Below, one piece after another: positions 9,151 to 21,800 of a stretch of DNA of 64,000 bases; position 1 is the stretch's first letter, and each line of letters opens with the position of its first letter. The notes beneath the pieces were generated by a model. The model was not told the origin of the DNA. It was given only the letters and a program-made list of their open reading frames with translations, and ran no database searches. The DNA comes from Fragilariopsis cylindrus CCMP1102 (lineage: Eukaryota > Bacillariophyta > Bacillariophyceae > Bacillariales > Bacillariaceae), in NCBI GenBank assembly GCA_900095095.1, contig FMBT01000290.1:124001-188000 (forward strand). Reading direction: 5' to 3'. A program made the translations under genes and the position numbers.

Positions 9151-10740
9151 TTATTTTGAAGGTTTTTCCCATACTGTACCGGGAACAAACCGATCTCTAC
9201 ATACATGACAAAAACAAAATGATCGATCGCAACCAATAAATGCGTTTGGATCTTGTGTTTGTACTAATGAAGAAATATCCATCCAAATTTGAGACAAATC
9301 ACGATGTACTTCATTAAGTTCTGCATCACGAATGTCCTGTGTTTCACCTAGATCCATTTCCCATGGTTTAGCTCGACCATTGACAGAATTAAGATAATGC
9401 AATTTTAGATACCGTAATTCCATTTCATTATTCTTGGCAGAAGTACCAGCAGCAGCATTCTTTTCTCGTAGTAATAATGCATATATTTTAAGCTGATAAA
9501 AATTCTTTTGGAATATATGTTGATTCATGGAGGGAGAATATTTAAGATTAGGAGCTTTTCCTGACTTATAATCAATGATTTTTAATGCCACCTGTCTTGA
9601 TGATTCTCTAACCATATCAATCCGATCAATAATTCCACGTACTTTAAAACTACTTTCTTCGGCGGTTTGTTGTTGTTGTTGTTGTTGTTGCAATGAATCA
9701 TTATTATTTGTATTTGCATTTGCATTTGCATTTGCTGCTGTTACTCCAACAGTCGGATCGATTGATAAATTAGCACTCACCCAAACTTCACGTTTATGTG
9801 GATTTGGTCGTTGGATCGTCCGTGGATCTTCACTACGATAATAATTATCTAATAGTTGTAATGCTGATTGACCCCATTCTATTTCAGCCTCAATATCACG
9901 TTCACGTTCAATGTTACTGCTACTACTACTACCATCATTTTCGTTACTATTATTATTATTATTATTATTTATGATATCATCACCTTCTTGATTTTCTTCA
10001 TTTTCACGTTCAAATAAGAATCTATATTCATCCTCAAGACGATTTTCTGCCCATTCAACACGTAACATGTTATGTAAATTTTCTATCGTTCTTTCCTTTG
10101 GTTCTAAATCGAATATGTGTTCTAATGCACTATGACACATTGAACCTTTAGCAAGTACATGATTTGTTGGTTGTTTAATTTTGTATAGATATTGAAATAA
10201 AAATGATTGTGGACATTCCTTAAATGCCATAGCAGAAGATGGTGATAAATGTTTTGGATGCGGTATAGGTCCAAAATCATCAGGATGTAGTAATGTATTC
10301 TCGCTCTCCTGTTCTTGGTTTTGTTCTTGCTGCTGCTGCTGTTGTTGTGCCGTTTTGTCGTTGTCAGTAGAACTTTCAGTATCAGAACGACGAGACGACG
10401 TCATTCCCAGACGAGTCGACAACGACGTCGATGACGAAGATGAGTAGTAGTGCATCATTCTACTCGATGCGACCGCGAAACTGCCGCTGCTGCTGCCGCC
10501 GCCACCACAACCACAACCAATCCCGATTCTATTTGTTTTCTTCCTCATGATATTGTTAATAATTATATTCTTTTGTTGTTGGTGTTGCGGTTGTCTGAGA
10601 GAGAATGCGGACGTCACAACAACATGTGGACGTATTGATATAATATTTGCTATTATCATGATAACAACAACTACGGACCAACAATTCTTCTTCTTATATG
10701 ATTTTATGTGGTAGATGGAGTAATGGTAACAATTCTTCAT
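9151..10740 (-). CDS. Plastid-type RecB-like PD-(D/E)XK nuclease
   Basis: A 529-residue single-exon protein. Residues 1-46 are a signal peptide (hydrophobic VVVVIMIIANIISI) ending in VVVTSAFSL. The SAF junction is the diatom plastid-import signature, so plastid targeting is inferred. After a Ser/Gln/Asn-rich linker comes a nuclease fold of the RecB/AddB/Cas4 type (PDDEXK_1): HLSPSSAMAFKECPQSFLFQYLYK (first motif with a Cys; about 163-186), GIIDRID (about 367-373, metal-binding Asp), KIIDYKSGK (about 388-396, the D-X-K core) and FYQLKIYALLL (about 413, QxxxY motif). The C-terminus has four Cys in about 11 residues (GCDRSFCFCHVCRDRF), which together with the Cys in FKECPQ could bind a 4Fe-4S cluster as in AddB and Cas4. 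No helicase domain is present. Likely role: DNA end processing, perhaps in plastid DNA. Start ATG 10738-10740. Confidence 0.82.
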   Translation of the reverse strand: MKNCYHYSIYHIKSYKKKNCWSVVVVIMIIANIISIRPHVVVTSAFSLRQPQHQQQKNIIINNIMRKKTNRIGIGCGCGGGGSSSGSFAVASSRMMHYYSSSSSTSLSTRLGMTSSRRSDTESSTDNDKTAQQQQQQQEQNQEQESENTLLHPDDFGPIPHPKHLSPSSAMAFKECPQSFLFQYLYKIKQPTNHVLAKGSMCHSALEHIFDLEPKERTIENLHNMLRVEWAENRLEDEYRFLFERENEENQEGDDIINNNNNNNSNENDGSSSSSNIERERDIEAEIEWGQSALQLLDNYYRSEDPRTIQRPNPHKREVWVSANLSIDPTVGVTAANANANANTNNNDSLQQQQQQQQTAEESSFKVRGIIDRIDMVRESSRQVALKIIDYKSGKAPNLKYSPSMNQHIFQKNFYQLKIYALLLREKNAAAGTSAKNNEMELRYLKLHYLNSVNGRAKPWEMDLGETQDIRDAELNEVHRDLSQIWMDISSLVQTQDPNAFIGCDRSFCFCHVCRDRFVPGTVWEKPSK

Positions 10741-11533
10741 ATTTGGGCATCACAGAGCAAGCAATTGTTTTGTATTTTGAGTACAGTGTATCTCGCTGCA
10801 TTTGTAGAATATCAATCGATCTATCGTCATTGGCTGCTCATTGCAACAATCATATTTTATATTACCGTACCGGTATGGATTTTCGAATGGTTCAGCAGAA
10901 GTTTCAATTCTTCCCGAAAAAAAATTAAGATCCTCACGGAGTCCTCATTAAAGTTTTGGTCCAGTCATGCTTACTGTATGGAAAAACGAAACGTAAAAAC
11001 AAAAACGCGCAGGCACGCAATTTACTTACACGATTCATGATGTAAATAGAAAGATTTAGGGCTTATGATTTGATTGAACACAACAAATTTTGATTAGTGC
11101 GTGATTGCGAACGGAAAAGAGGGAATAGATTTTTTGTTTTCAAAAAATGTTCCACATCCGACATCTATTCTAATTGTTTGATACAAACATGTAGGACTGC
11201 TTCTTCTTTGGCTCTATTATTGGCAATTACGACGACTACCAATAGAAGTAAAATTGTAAAAAATTGGTTCACCATCTACAATCTAAAAATATCGTATTGT
11301 AGCAGCAAAAGCTTTTGATCATCGTATCCTTCATCAATACGACTACGTGTAGCGTCAAGCGAAGAATCGTATCGAATCAAATCAAATCTAGAATCATCAG
11401 CGAAGTTTTTGAGTTTGAGTAACACCTGTAACGGGGAAGGCGAAAGCAAGGCGCAACGGTACAGTACAGCATTGCATTATTGTAATAACATAAAGAAAAC
11501 AGTAAAGTACAATCAACAATATAATCATCAATC
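10741..11533. other. Divergent intergenic region, no gene seen
   Basis: Between the nuclease gene (-) and the coiled-coil gene (+). ORFs here (such as 10708-11040) have no recognisable domain. Contains tactgtatgg (10972), a short aatcaaatcaaatc repeat (about 11376) and ggtacagtacag (11458) near the start of the next gene. Assumed to carry both promoters. Confidence 0.45.
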
Positions 11534-13918
11534 ATGAGACGAGGATCGCGGAAGAAACAACAACAGCAACAACAACAACAACAAGATTCGTCATCGTCCA
11601 GCAGAGGAGGTGTAGGAGGAGGAGAAGAATTGAAACAACGGCCTATTGCCGATGTACCCACAAAGAGACAACAACCACCTCCAGAAGTATTACAACAGCA
11701 AAGGAAAAAACATCAAGATGAAGTTTCTAGTTTAACAACGAAGAATTATCGTCTAGCAAAAGAATTGGTACGTATTTATATAAAATTAGTTCTCCTTTTA
11801 AAGTTTTCTCCGAGATATTAGACGCATGATTTTGCAACGCCAAAATAAGATTAGTTTGTACTAATCTTCTTCCTTTTCTTAAATTCTTTCGATCATCTTA
11901 GGCCGATCTTCGTCTACGTCATCGCGATGAATGCAAGAATAATACAAGACTCACAATGGAAAATGTAAGTCCTCAAAATCTCAAAACAACAACAAAGATA
12001 GCGACGTACCGTAATGACTTTTTTAAAAGCTGAAAGAAGTTCCTGAAGAAAAAGAAGATATCATGATTTATCTCTACAGACTCAACTCACATTGTATTAA
12101 ATGATTCTTTTTGAACTACACGTTTGCTTTTCCTTTCCTCTTATTTCGGTTGTTCAATAGATGAACCTTGCGTCGAGATGTCGTGAGGCAATTAGTCATG
12201 TTGCCATGCTCAAGAAAGAATTGGCTATGCAACAGAAAACAACGGCACAAGCTTTGGCATCTCAGAGACAACAAACTCAAAGAATGGCTGATAATTTAAC
12301 CACTAGTTTTATAAGCAATTCAAGTTCTCCTGATACCCACGGTAGTAATAGTAGTAGTAGTAGTAAACTACGAAACAAGAGTCATCGTGTTAGTGACGAA
12401 AATGATGATGGTGATGATGACAACTTATTGAGGTTAGTATCCAATACACCCTCACCTGATCGAACCAGTCTTCGTGTTCGCACGAATATTGATGTAGATG
12501 AATCGCATTCTTCGAAGTTGGTGACAACTACAACAAATACTACTACTGCTGCTGCTGCGTTGTCAACGAGAGCATCAAGTCCAACGGAAGAATTCCGAGA
12601 TTCGCCTGCAACATCCACTACAGCCAGTCCGAAGGCTGTGTTCTCTAACTTAGATGAGGAAGATATAGTAGTCGATGTTATTTCTCCATTAAAAAATGAG
12701 TCCAATCCAGTAGAGAGTAACAGAGACTACAATGAAAAAGTCGACGAAGCAGGAACTGGAACGGGAATGAGTTTCTTTCCTTTTTCTGCGTCTCCCAAGA
12801 CGTTTACTAAATCTCACTCGAATCGTGGCAGCAATTCTTACGACGAAGAATTCCCATCAGATGTGATCGACCAAGCAGAAAATAATGGCAGCGCTGTTGG
12901 TGGTCACGGGAAAGACTCGCGACACAATCGAAAGATGAATCTTATGAACAGTATCGATGCCTTCGAAAAGTCTTTCTCCACAGATTTTCCCGACTCGTTC
13001 ACTCCAAAAGAAGGTACAAATAATGCTTCAGGAGAAGGTTCAGAACAGCGAAAGATTTACAATCCATTCTTTGCAACTCCAGAAAAACGACCGAACGAGA
13101 ATCATGATTCGAACTTACCGGACGTCAATGATGATGGTAGTCCTGAAGGACGTCTAAAGACAGGGGGAGATCCGTACGTATATAATACACCAACTGAGGA
13201 GAAAAAAGAAGATGAACCATTCGGTAAAGAATACGATACACCTCCCAAAATTAATATCGAGAATAAACGTCCGAGTGGCATTACTAACAAGAACAATGAT
13301 AATAATAATAATAATAATAATAATAGCAAGGAAGAGCCGGGAAGGCCAGAAAAACTCATTCCCACTACAGCACGTGCACGATATGAGAGAGCACTAGGAC
13401 CACGTGAAAGCATTGTCAACTCTACTACCCAAAATGAGGTCGAGCCATCGCATAATTCATCACAGTCCCGTGATATGATTACAGGACCTGAAAGTAACAG
13501 TCCATCTGCTCTATTTCGAAGGATACAGCAAAAGAGAAGAATGAGTGGTAAGAAAAAAACATCGGTTGAAGAACCAGTTTCTGGGAGTAGTAGTGAGATG
13601 ATGGAATTACCACCAGCCGAATCACCATCCTCAAAACAAAAATCTATTACATCTATTGTAGATGCATTCGAACAAAATGACACCAATATGAATGCGGATC
13701 TCATGAATGGTAGTGGTGGTGGTGGTGATGGTAATAGTATGAAAAAAGAACAAAATTCAAAATCATCCTCTCGCTTTCACCCTATCAAAAGTATGCGTAG
13801 CCGTAGTGTGAAGAAACCTATCTCATATGCGGAACCAGCATTGAATACAAAATTACGACGGGGGGATACCTATTTCCCCAAGGCGAATGGTCAACCTCCT
13901 CAAGTCGTTTCTCCTTAA
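11534..13918 (+). CDS. Unknown coiled-coil protein with disordered C-terminus (three exons)
   Basis: The exons are 11534-11767, 11902-11964 and 12161-13918. The donors are GTACGT and GTAAGT, the acceptors TTAG and ATAG, and all junctions are in phase 0. They give 684 residues. Residues about 55-145 form a predicted coiled coil spanning all three exons: QRKKHQDEVSSLTTKNYRLAKEL, then ADLRLRHRDECKNNTRLTMEN, then MNLASRCREAISHVAMLKKEL. The rest is disordered and rich in Ser, Asn, Asp and Pro. Three recurring short motifs look like binding sites: MNSIDAFEKSFSTDFPDSFTP (about 260), IYNPFFATPEK (about 305) and SIVDAFEQ (about 505). The repeated (I/V)DAFE element may be functional. No enzyme domain is visible. 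It could be a cytoskeletal or centrosome-like scaffold, but this is not supported beyond the coiled coil. The tiny middle exon (63 bases) keeps the heptads continuous, which supports the gene model. Confidence 0.75.
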
Positions 13919-14407
13919 CCCACCAATATAAAACAATAACATTTGGTTACATGCATGCACGTATCCATATCATGCATACTCAGTCTATCTTATGATGGGA
14001 GAAACTTATCAATTGATCGCTTAACAACATTATTTACAATCTTCGATAATTTGTAATTGCTTTTTCTGTCAATTGCTATGAGTACACTGTATTTTCTTTC
14101 CATTTCTGTTGCATTGACATAACGATTAAAACGATAACTTAAGAATCACATTATGTTTTCTTAGAAACAGTATAATAATATTCTTGTACAAGTAGTAAGA
14201 CATTTCATACATTAGTACCTCTTTTATCCTCGCATTATTATAAACTTGATCGATAACGAATTAGAGCCTCTTGAGGTATTTATGACTGGTACGTAGAAAA
14301 GTCACGAATAAAATTTCAATATTTATAGTAATTCTAAAAAGAAATGATTAATCATCACATTGTATTAATTACTTTTGTTTATGTAGAACTAATGTACTGT
14401 ACTGTAT
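13919..14407. other. Convergent 3' intergenic region
   Basis: 489 AT-rich bases between two convergent genes, with gtacactgtat (14088) and gtactgtactgtatc (14394-14408) overlapping the end of the minus-strand gene. No gene seen. Confidence 0.45.
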
Positions 14408-15796
14408 CTACTCTAGACCATCAGCGGCAATCTTCATAATCGGGACAGTCGATCCTGGCGGAGTATCTGCGTCACCCCAATCTACACCTTCACCTTTTTC
14501 CCACGATTCTTGAAAAACTTTTAAAATTTCAGATTTAGCATCCTCAACAGAAATAACGGGGATACGAAAACCGATACGATACTCATCGGTCATTAATTTG
14601 TTCCGTCTCGTTCCCTGTTGTCGTGTAACACGTACGTCCATCCCCAACCGATCAACATTCGTAACACGGATATATTCTAACTTATCAACTCCTAACAAAT
14701 GTGTTGCCATACCTTCTAAATCTTCTGTAAATTCGCGATTTAATTTCTTTACAATAATAGCTGCGTCCTTTGACAAAATGTCTGGTGCAGCATTCTTGTA
14801 ATCACCAATATCGACCCATTTAGCTATAACACCAAAACCACCAACGAAGTAAATCTTTTCGGGAACTAATCGATAAAAGGAAAATATAGGTGAATCCATA
14901 ACCTGATCGGCATATACATGCGTTATGGAATATCTCATCCGGAGTATATCCATATCAGGTGAATCATCAGGAATTTTTTCTACTTTGCACGTAAAGGAAC
15001 AACGGGATACATCCTGACTTTGTTCAGATGTATCACTAGCAAGTTGAGTAAATAATGTAACAAGGTTAGAAGCGCCGTTACTACCATCTTCATTGTTTAG
15101 TGCATTTTGTTCGATATTGATCGTATGCATCGACATGTCATTCATCAACAAAACAGGATTACCACCATCATCAAGGACGTAATCAACGTAGGAACCAAAT
15201 GGTGCACCTTGAATCCCCTCATGGCCTGATACAGTACAAAGTGTACCTGATGTACAAACACTAGCAACGGTCCTAGCCTTTTCATTTACATTTAATCGTA
15301 ATTCCCACATATATTCCGATTGTGCTTGATCTGTTGAAGAAGCCTCCCCGTTTACCGCAACAACAGTCGCACAACGGATCTGATTATTGTTGTTGTTTCT
15401 TCCTACTTATGGATCATCATGGGGTCATATTGTATTCAAATTGAAGAAGATGATGATGAGATGACATGACATGACGTGACGTGATTTTAGGTGACAAGAA
15501 AAATACAAAAGAAGGAGAAAAGAAGTTGAGAAGACATAATCGACCGCATTTTTATGATATAATAAGATGATAGTTTGAGTAGTAAACAAGAGATTGGTGA
15601 AGAAGAAGAAAGAAATCTTACCGATGGAGGATTTCAGAGGAAGACATGGTGCTGTTACCGTAGCAAAAGAATGCACTTGTCGTACATGGAATAACATTCC
15701 GCATATTACTAGAATTATTGTCGTAAAAATAATATTATCCCTCGATCCTCGTCGTAGACGGCAGTTATATTTAATGGTATTATTATTATGAAGCAT
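14408..15796 (-). CDS. Plastid-type FMN split-barrel protein with DUF2470-like C-terminus (two exons)
   Basis: Exon 1 is 15622-15796 and exon 2 is 14408-15402 (donor GTAAGA, acceptor GTAG, split Gly codon), giving 389 residues. Exon 1 is almost wholly a presequence: a hydrophobic IIFTTIILVICGMLF then VRQVHSFATV, where the Phe at the cleavage site fits plastid import. Exon 2 has a PPOX/HugZ-type split barrel (ARTVASVCTSGTLCTVSGHEG ... APFGSYVDYVLDDGGNPVLLMNDMSMHTINI), then a C-terminal domain like DUF2470 (KKLNREFTEDLEG ... NVDRLGMDVRV ... YRIGFRIPVISVEDAKSEILKVF). In plants this arrangement is found in the glutamyl-tRNA-reductase-binding protein, which tunes the first step of chlorophyll and haem synthesis, and in haem-oxygenase-like proteins. 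The usual HMN-x-DH of DUF2470 is replaced here by LNREF, so haem binding is doubtful. Assignment to tetrapyrrole control is inference. Confidence 0.8.
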
Positions 15797-18700
15797 GGTG
15801 TTGTTGTTATTGTTATTTTTGCTGTTGTTGTGTGTTGTTCTTGTACTTCCTTCGCGTATCTATCTCGTCGACTTTTGAATAAATGTTGATTGTGTATCTT
15901 TCTCTCTACTCTATCGGCATCAAACAAACTATTTGTTGTTCTCTTTTTTCTCTTCTGCTTCCTAATCTCTCTCTCTCTCTAACAAACACAGGACGTAAAA
16001 CTTTGCTCGTCTTCGACCCCTTAATGCAATGTATTACTTGTTAATTTATTTATATGCGGAGATGAAATAGCTGTTACCTATTAGCACCCAATTGGAAGAT
16101 TGGTGAGAAGATTATGATGAAAGAGATGAGAAGAACAGAATGCACAAAATGCAAAAATCTCTTCACGTAAAAATGTTGGCCAACACTTCAACTTTGAGAA
16201 AGCGTCTTCGATCGCTCACAAGATTACAAGTGTATCTCTCAGTATATAAAGATTTTGGGGAGGGGCAGTGCTTGGTAGTGATATGATAGAGGGGAAATAT
16301 AGGATACGAATATTGTGCAACAAGCAACAAGCAACAAGTAAGCCTAAAAGTATAATAGAGAAGTCCTATGCGTACATGTACTCTTTGTATTATACTTTAG
16401 AATCTTTCAAACAGTAGTAAATTCTCAAGCAGTTATTCGGTGGAGTGAGCTGAGTGCACAATTATCTAGTACTGAACCATAACTACACTGACTGTATAGG
16501 ATGCTGGGGTGGAATGGAACGATGGTGCTGTAGAGTGTTTGAAGTGTCATAGAGTTCATCAACTGATGATAAGTTCCACCTACTGGAGTTTCAGATGGAT
16601 GTTTGGTTGCAGTGCAACAGGTGTCTAACACACAGATTAGATATACCCTTCTGTGTACTTTGCTCTGTCAATCCATGTTGCATCAATGAAAGAGGTGCAT
16701 GGTTTTTGTTTGTTTCTTGGCAAAAAATCACCACACCCCAGTGACCTTCATTTTTTTTTTTTAAATTCAGGAAGGTTACTGATATGGTGGGCCTAATAAC
16801 TGTGTACAGACATAATTTAGTGCGTGGATATTTGGAACAAAAAGTACACATCAAATGTTAGTTTCGGTTGAGACTTCGTGCAGACCTGGGCAGCGGTCTC
16901 AGTTCTAACTGGAATGAAACTGGTCAAGGCTTGAAATGGAACTTGACAGAGAACTTGGTGAAAGACTGATGGAAGACTGGGCTGAGAAGTGGGATGGAAC
17001 TTGGTGTTCCATTCGGATCAATACAAGGAATTGAGCTAAGTACAGCACTCGACAAAAGACTTGGTTTGAAACTTGGAATGGGACTTTTTGATACCTATAG
17101 TATGATAATTACTGCGTGATTATAACCGAAAAAATCCAGATAATATCATTAAAACCTCCTTGGTTTGGTGTAAGTGACATTTGACATTTGCTGTACCAGA
17201 TGTGGTGCACGCATAGGCTTCAGTAGTAACGTTAACTACAGTGAAGTGTGATTCGTGTCTGCTGTTGTTGTTGTTGTTGTTGTTGTTGCTGCCGTTGTCG
17301 TTGTTGTTGTTTAATCTTGGTTGCATTGTTTCAATGCCCTTCCTCACATGTATAGCTTTTTTCTTTGGATGTAGTGCTTTTTCTGGTAGAATTAATGACT
17401 GTAATGGATTCCTGGATCTCTGGAGATATTTTTTGTTTGGACTGGAATCGTCCGTTTGATTGATATTCTATGTTGTTGTTATTGCCATTGTTGCGGTTTA
17501 TTGTTGCACTTAATTCACTTCTCTTTTGGATTTGCACATGGGATTTCTTCCAATTGTTTGCTAACTGAACTGCTGGCATGTCCTCCCCGTTGCTGTTCCT
17601 GTTCCTGTGCATGTTGTTTTGTTTTATTTCCTGACTTAAGATTTTATTCTCACTGTTCGTTTTCTTGTGTTATTTGTTGCATTATTATTCTGCTATTATT
17701 ATTCTATTCTATCGGACTGTGGTTTGATTACCAAGAATTGTAATCCAAAATGCCATCTATTTGGCACAAGGCCGTATCTTCTTTCCATTCATTTGTTGGA
17801 GTATCGGGTGGAAGGATTCTTGTTCTGTCCGTACGACCCTGCATCGAACCGACCTAGTTCCTGCAGCCAACCAAGCATGACTAAATCCTGTATCCTACAC
17901 TGATTATCCATATCTTTTCTGTTGATCCTTTCCTGCATCGTGTAGCTAGCTATTGAGTAGAATTAATTAATCCAGAAAATAATTGTAAAAAACCTCAGGA
18001 TTTCATTTGACGATTATTTACCTATAGAAGATTCGGCACGTGCCCAAAATTTACTTAGGTGTTGAATGCGTGCTTCAATGCGCATGACAAAGACTTACTA
18101 CAATATTAGAGTACTGTAGTACTTCTATTACAGGTCGTTCTATGTTTGCTTGTACCTTGTCTGTTGTTGTGGGTGATTGAGTGCATGAATTTTCCATTCT
18201 CTATATCAAGCATGTGTGTTTGTGTGTTGTGTCATTATTGTATATACATATTATAATATACCTACCTACCTACTTTATTCAATATAATCTCTACAAGAAG
18301 CATAACAATGGTCTAATCAATTTCATTGAAAACAATAAGCATGTCAAACTATTTACTTGATATGCTATATGCAAAGGGTACCCTCATCTATGCTGTGTTT
18401 CTTCTCCTCCTCGCATCAGATAGCTACTTCAGATGAACGTTACAGTGTACTTCAGTAGTGTGATTTGTACAATTTTTTGTACATACGGTAACTTCGTAGA
18501 TCAATTTTCAAATTTCTTCGCGTTGAGCCTACAGCAAGACTAAAGAATATTTATTGCTGCGTGGATCACTAGTGATTGAGTTGTTGGAGGCATGCGGTCA
18601 TTATATTTTTTATTTGACAAATCCTATTATTTTTTAAAATCATTCTCATAACATACAAACTTAATAACCCACTTGGCCCCATACTTCGAAGTAGCTTACA

Positions 18701-18879
18701 CAACTGAACCATCAATACTGTACCAATAATATTAAACATCCGAACCTGGTGGTTAAGAAAACGAGAGAAGAGCAAAACCGGCGTCTCGTACTTATAAAGA
18801 GAGTGAGAGAGATTTTGTAATCGTTTTTTTTTTTCGACGATTCATTCATTTCTAATAAAAACAGTACACACACGTCCCA
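15797..18879. other. Gene-poor 3.1-kb region
   Basis: No gene can be supported here on either strand. Contents: a CT run (15961-15980), a (TTG)n tract (about 17259-17310), degenerate decamer-like repeats (about 16870-17090, listed separately), a TATA-like gtatataaag at 16242-16251, and tagtactgtagtac at 18111-18124. On the minus strand, two adjoining frames (17331-17612 and 17120-17347) encode Asn/Ser-rich polypeptides that could be two pieces of one gene broken by a shift or intron, but they match no family I know. The unusual length compared with other gaps here suggests decayed mobile DNA or an unrecognised noncoding gene. Confidence 0.4.
16870..17090. repeat. Degenerate GGAACTTGG-type tandem repeats
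   Basis: At least eight imperfect copies of a (g)gaacttggtgaaagac-like unit follow one another: tggaacttgacagag, gaacttggtgaaagac, ggaagactgggctg, ggaacttggtgttcc, aaagacttggtttg, gaaacttggaatggg. Spacing is irregular, so it looks like an old, decayed minisatellite. Confidence 0.5.
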
Positions 18880-21800
18880 ATGTCGTTCGGCGATGCTCTG
18901 GGTGGCGATTTGTTTGCTGGATTATCCTTGTCGAATAGCTCTTTGACGACTCCTTCACCTGAAAAAAAAGTTCCCATTGCTACCACGAACAGTAGCAGTA
19001 GCAGAAATAGTAATAATGATGATGCGACAACAACTACGGTACCACCTGGGGATCCCTCTTTGATGACGGGGACGACAGCAACTCCCACCAAAACTCCATC
19101 AGAGCACCAAGTACATTCTCCGGTCACCAAACAACAATGTCAACCACAGAATCCGGTGATGGTGGCGGCTGGAGGTGTTATACCACCATCGGCGGCAATA
19201 TCATCGCCCACAGAACAGCAGCGACGAGCTGTCCGAAGCGCTCCCGTTACAGATAAATTGTTAAATATACTCGGAGATGGTGGTGCTACCGGCAGCGAGG
19301 CTACTATTGGTATTAGTACTGCTGCTAGTGACATTAGTAGTAGCAATAGTAGCAATCATAATAGTTCTACTAGTATTGGTAAAGCTTCTGTCAACTCGAA
19401 TGGACTTTCGCCGTCGCCTGTACCGGTTGCAGCATCGATTATTCCCGTTCCTCCTACTACAGCTCCGGTGGCGGGACAAGGATTGTCACCAAAATTTACA
19501 CCTGCCGCCAAAAATTCTGCAGCTAATACAAAAAAGCGAATCTCAAAGGTAGCTCTCGGAACTCAAAAGTCGGAAAAAGGATTAATTGCAACGACAGCAG
19601 CAACAATAACAACAACCATGACGGCTAATACTGATAAAAGTGCGGTGTCTGCTGTCTCCGAGCAGGACGTTAAAATTGAAAAAATATCAGCAGCAGCAGC
19701 AGCATCAGATACAAATAATGGAGGTGCAACCGAGTTGACGAATAAAACTTCTACTCGTAATGAGCAGAATAGTAAAAGTAAAAGCAATAGTACATCACAA
19801 AAGCAAGTCGATAATTCTTCTTCTTCAACAACAACAACGCCAGAAATACCACCTCGTCGTCGAAAATCGGAACGACCTCCACCCTTAGACGATGAGAACA
19901 ACAACGATGATGTTCTGAACAAACGTAGTTCACTGCGTGGTGTAGGTATTGTTAAGAACGATACACCAATTCCGAATAGTGATATCGCTTTAAAAATATT
20001 TCGCAAATTTGCTCAAAAGACGGAATTCCATGTTCCTGAATCACACGGAGGTACACAAGCATTGTCCTTGTGGACACGATACGTATCTGGTACACCAACC
20101 GAATACAATACCCGGTTTGATGCATATCGAGAATTCATGAAAGCAATTGCTGTAGAGGATGCCGCCGATAAAAAAGACAACACTGAAACTTCAACGACGA
20201 TGACGACGATGACCATCAATAATGGAACGGATGCCGTTGTTGATTCCGTCCTGGGAGAATCGGGAGATACTATGGCAAAGGCACGAGAGGCTATGGCTAG
20301 ATTTTGTCATCTCATGAGTGTTTGGGGTCATGCTAGTTCTCATATGGCAGAAAAATTAGAAAAGAAAGGATCCGCATACAAAATATTCTGCGGTATGGTC
20401 AGTATTGGATACGACACAGCAACCTCATTGGTGACACATGGATGTTTGGATGGTGTAATGATCGGAATCGGTCCTAATCGCGATGAGTATCACAAGGCAG
20501 CAGATGTATTGGCCGAATCTGTCTTTTCTGGAGACTTGTCACAATCCTCGAACGAATTGGCCGCCATGAAATTGTTGTTGTCGACGGGCTGTCGTGTCAC
20601 GCAAGGTCCAGACGGAGAAGCAATGTTACGAGGGAGTCATTTGCTACAAACCATCCGTGTTTTGTATCATGCATTCTTATCTACGTCCACGGAGGCCAAC
20701 AAAACCACAGCACGGGCATCCTTACAGCAGTTGGTAACGTCCGTATTTATTAGAATGATTGTATCCTCGTCATCAATAGCAGAAAGGAATCATGGTATGG
20801 ATGACGGTATTGATAATAACAGGGAGATCGACAATAATCAAGACGGTGCGACCACACCTACAAATGCGACAGACCCTGAAGGCGGTCCCGTATTTCCATC
20901 AGAGAATCATCGTGATGCTTTTTTGGTTTTGAGATCGTTATGCAAGTTAAGTATGCGAGTTCAACCCTCGGGGGAACGGCACTCGCACGTCGGCTTGCAG
21001 ACGAGTGGAAGCAACGCCATGTGGGATTCCTCCAAGGACCCGACGGGTAGATCGCCAATGAAATCAACGAAAGCTGGACAAGACATATATGGAGGAGAAC
21101 AAAACAAAGAAGGTTTGCAGCATATATACACACATGCTATACATCCAGCCTTAGAGTCTAAAATTCTTGCGTTGGACTTGCTTTTATACCTCTTGAAACG
21201 AACAGATATGAGCGGGTCCTTCTTGCAAGGTTGTGGACCGCAGTTCCATTATGCTATTCGCAATTATCTATGTGTTTCTTTACTAAAGAACTGCACTTCA
21301 GACGATACACGAGTTGTGAACTTGTCTCTTCGTGTCTTTGTTCCCATTTTCCAACATTTTCGATCCATTCTTAAAACGGAGATCGAGGCATTTGTAACGA
21401 ATGTTTTTTTTGTTATTTTGGATTCCAAAAACTCTCCAATTGAACACAAAAGTCTTGTTGTCACTTTATTTGATGAAATATGTTCGGATCCTACTACCTT
21501 AGCAGAGATCTTTTTAAATTATGACTGCGATTTAAGTGCCGTCGATCTATTTCATCGGATCATCAACACACTTTCCAAGGTAGCCCGAACTACAGATTCC
21601 ATCAATCCTGATTCTAATAGTACTATGAGTCTGATATCTGGATCAGGTGGTGCACGTATGGAACGAATTCGTACTGAACACCGTGAACTTCGTTTGAATG
21701 CTATGAGAGCTCTCCGACAGGTCCTTGCTAGCTTAAATGCTAGTATTGTCGAACCCATGCAGATCTGTACTTCATCAGAAGAAAAAGGAAACAATAAACA

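Noticed and set aside
13102-13704. 200-codon minus-strand open frame
   Set aside because: Antisense to exon 3 of the coiled-coil gene; the Leu/Ser runs mirror Asn and Ser codon repeats on the coding strand.
17241-17743. Plus-strand Leu/Cys-rich small frames
   Set aside because: Driven by the (TTG)n tract; no start context or domain.
17835-17870. B-box-like ggttcgatgc on the minus strand, suggesting a tRNA or tRNA-derived SINE
   Set aside because: No 5-bp T stem, anticodon arm or acceptor stem can be formed around it.
19563-20006. 147-codon minus-strand open frame
   Set aside because: Shadow of the Sec7 protein's low-complexity N-terminus; no domain.
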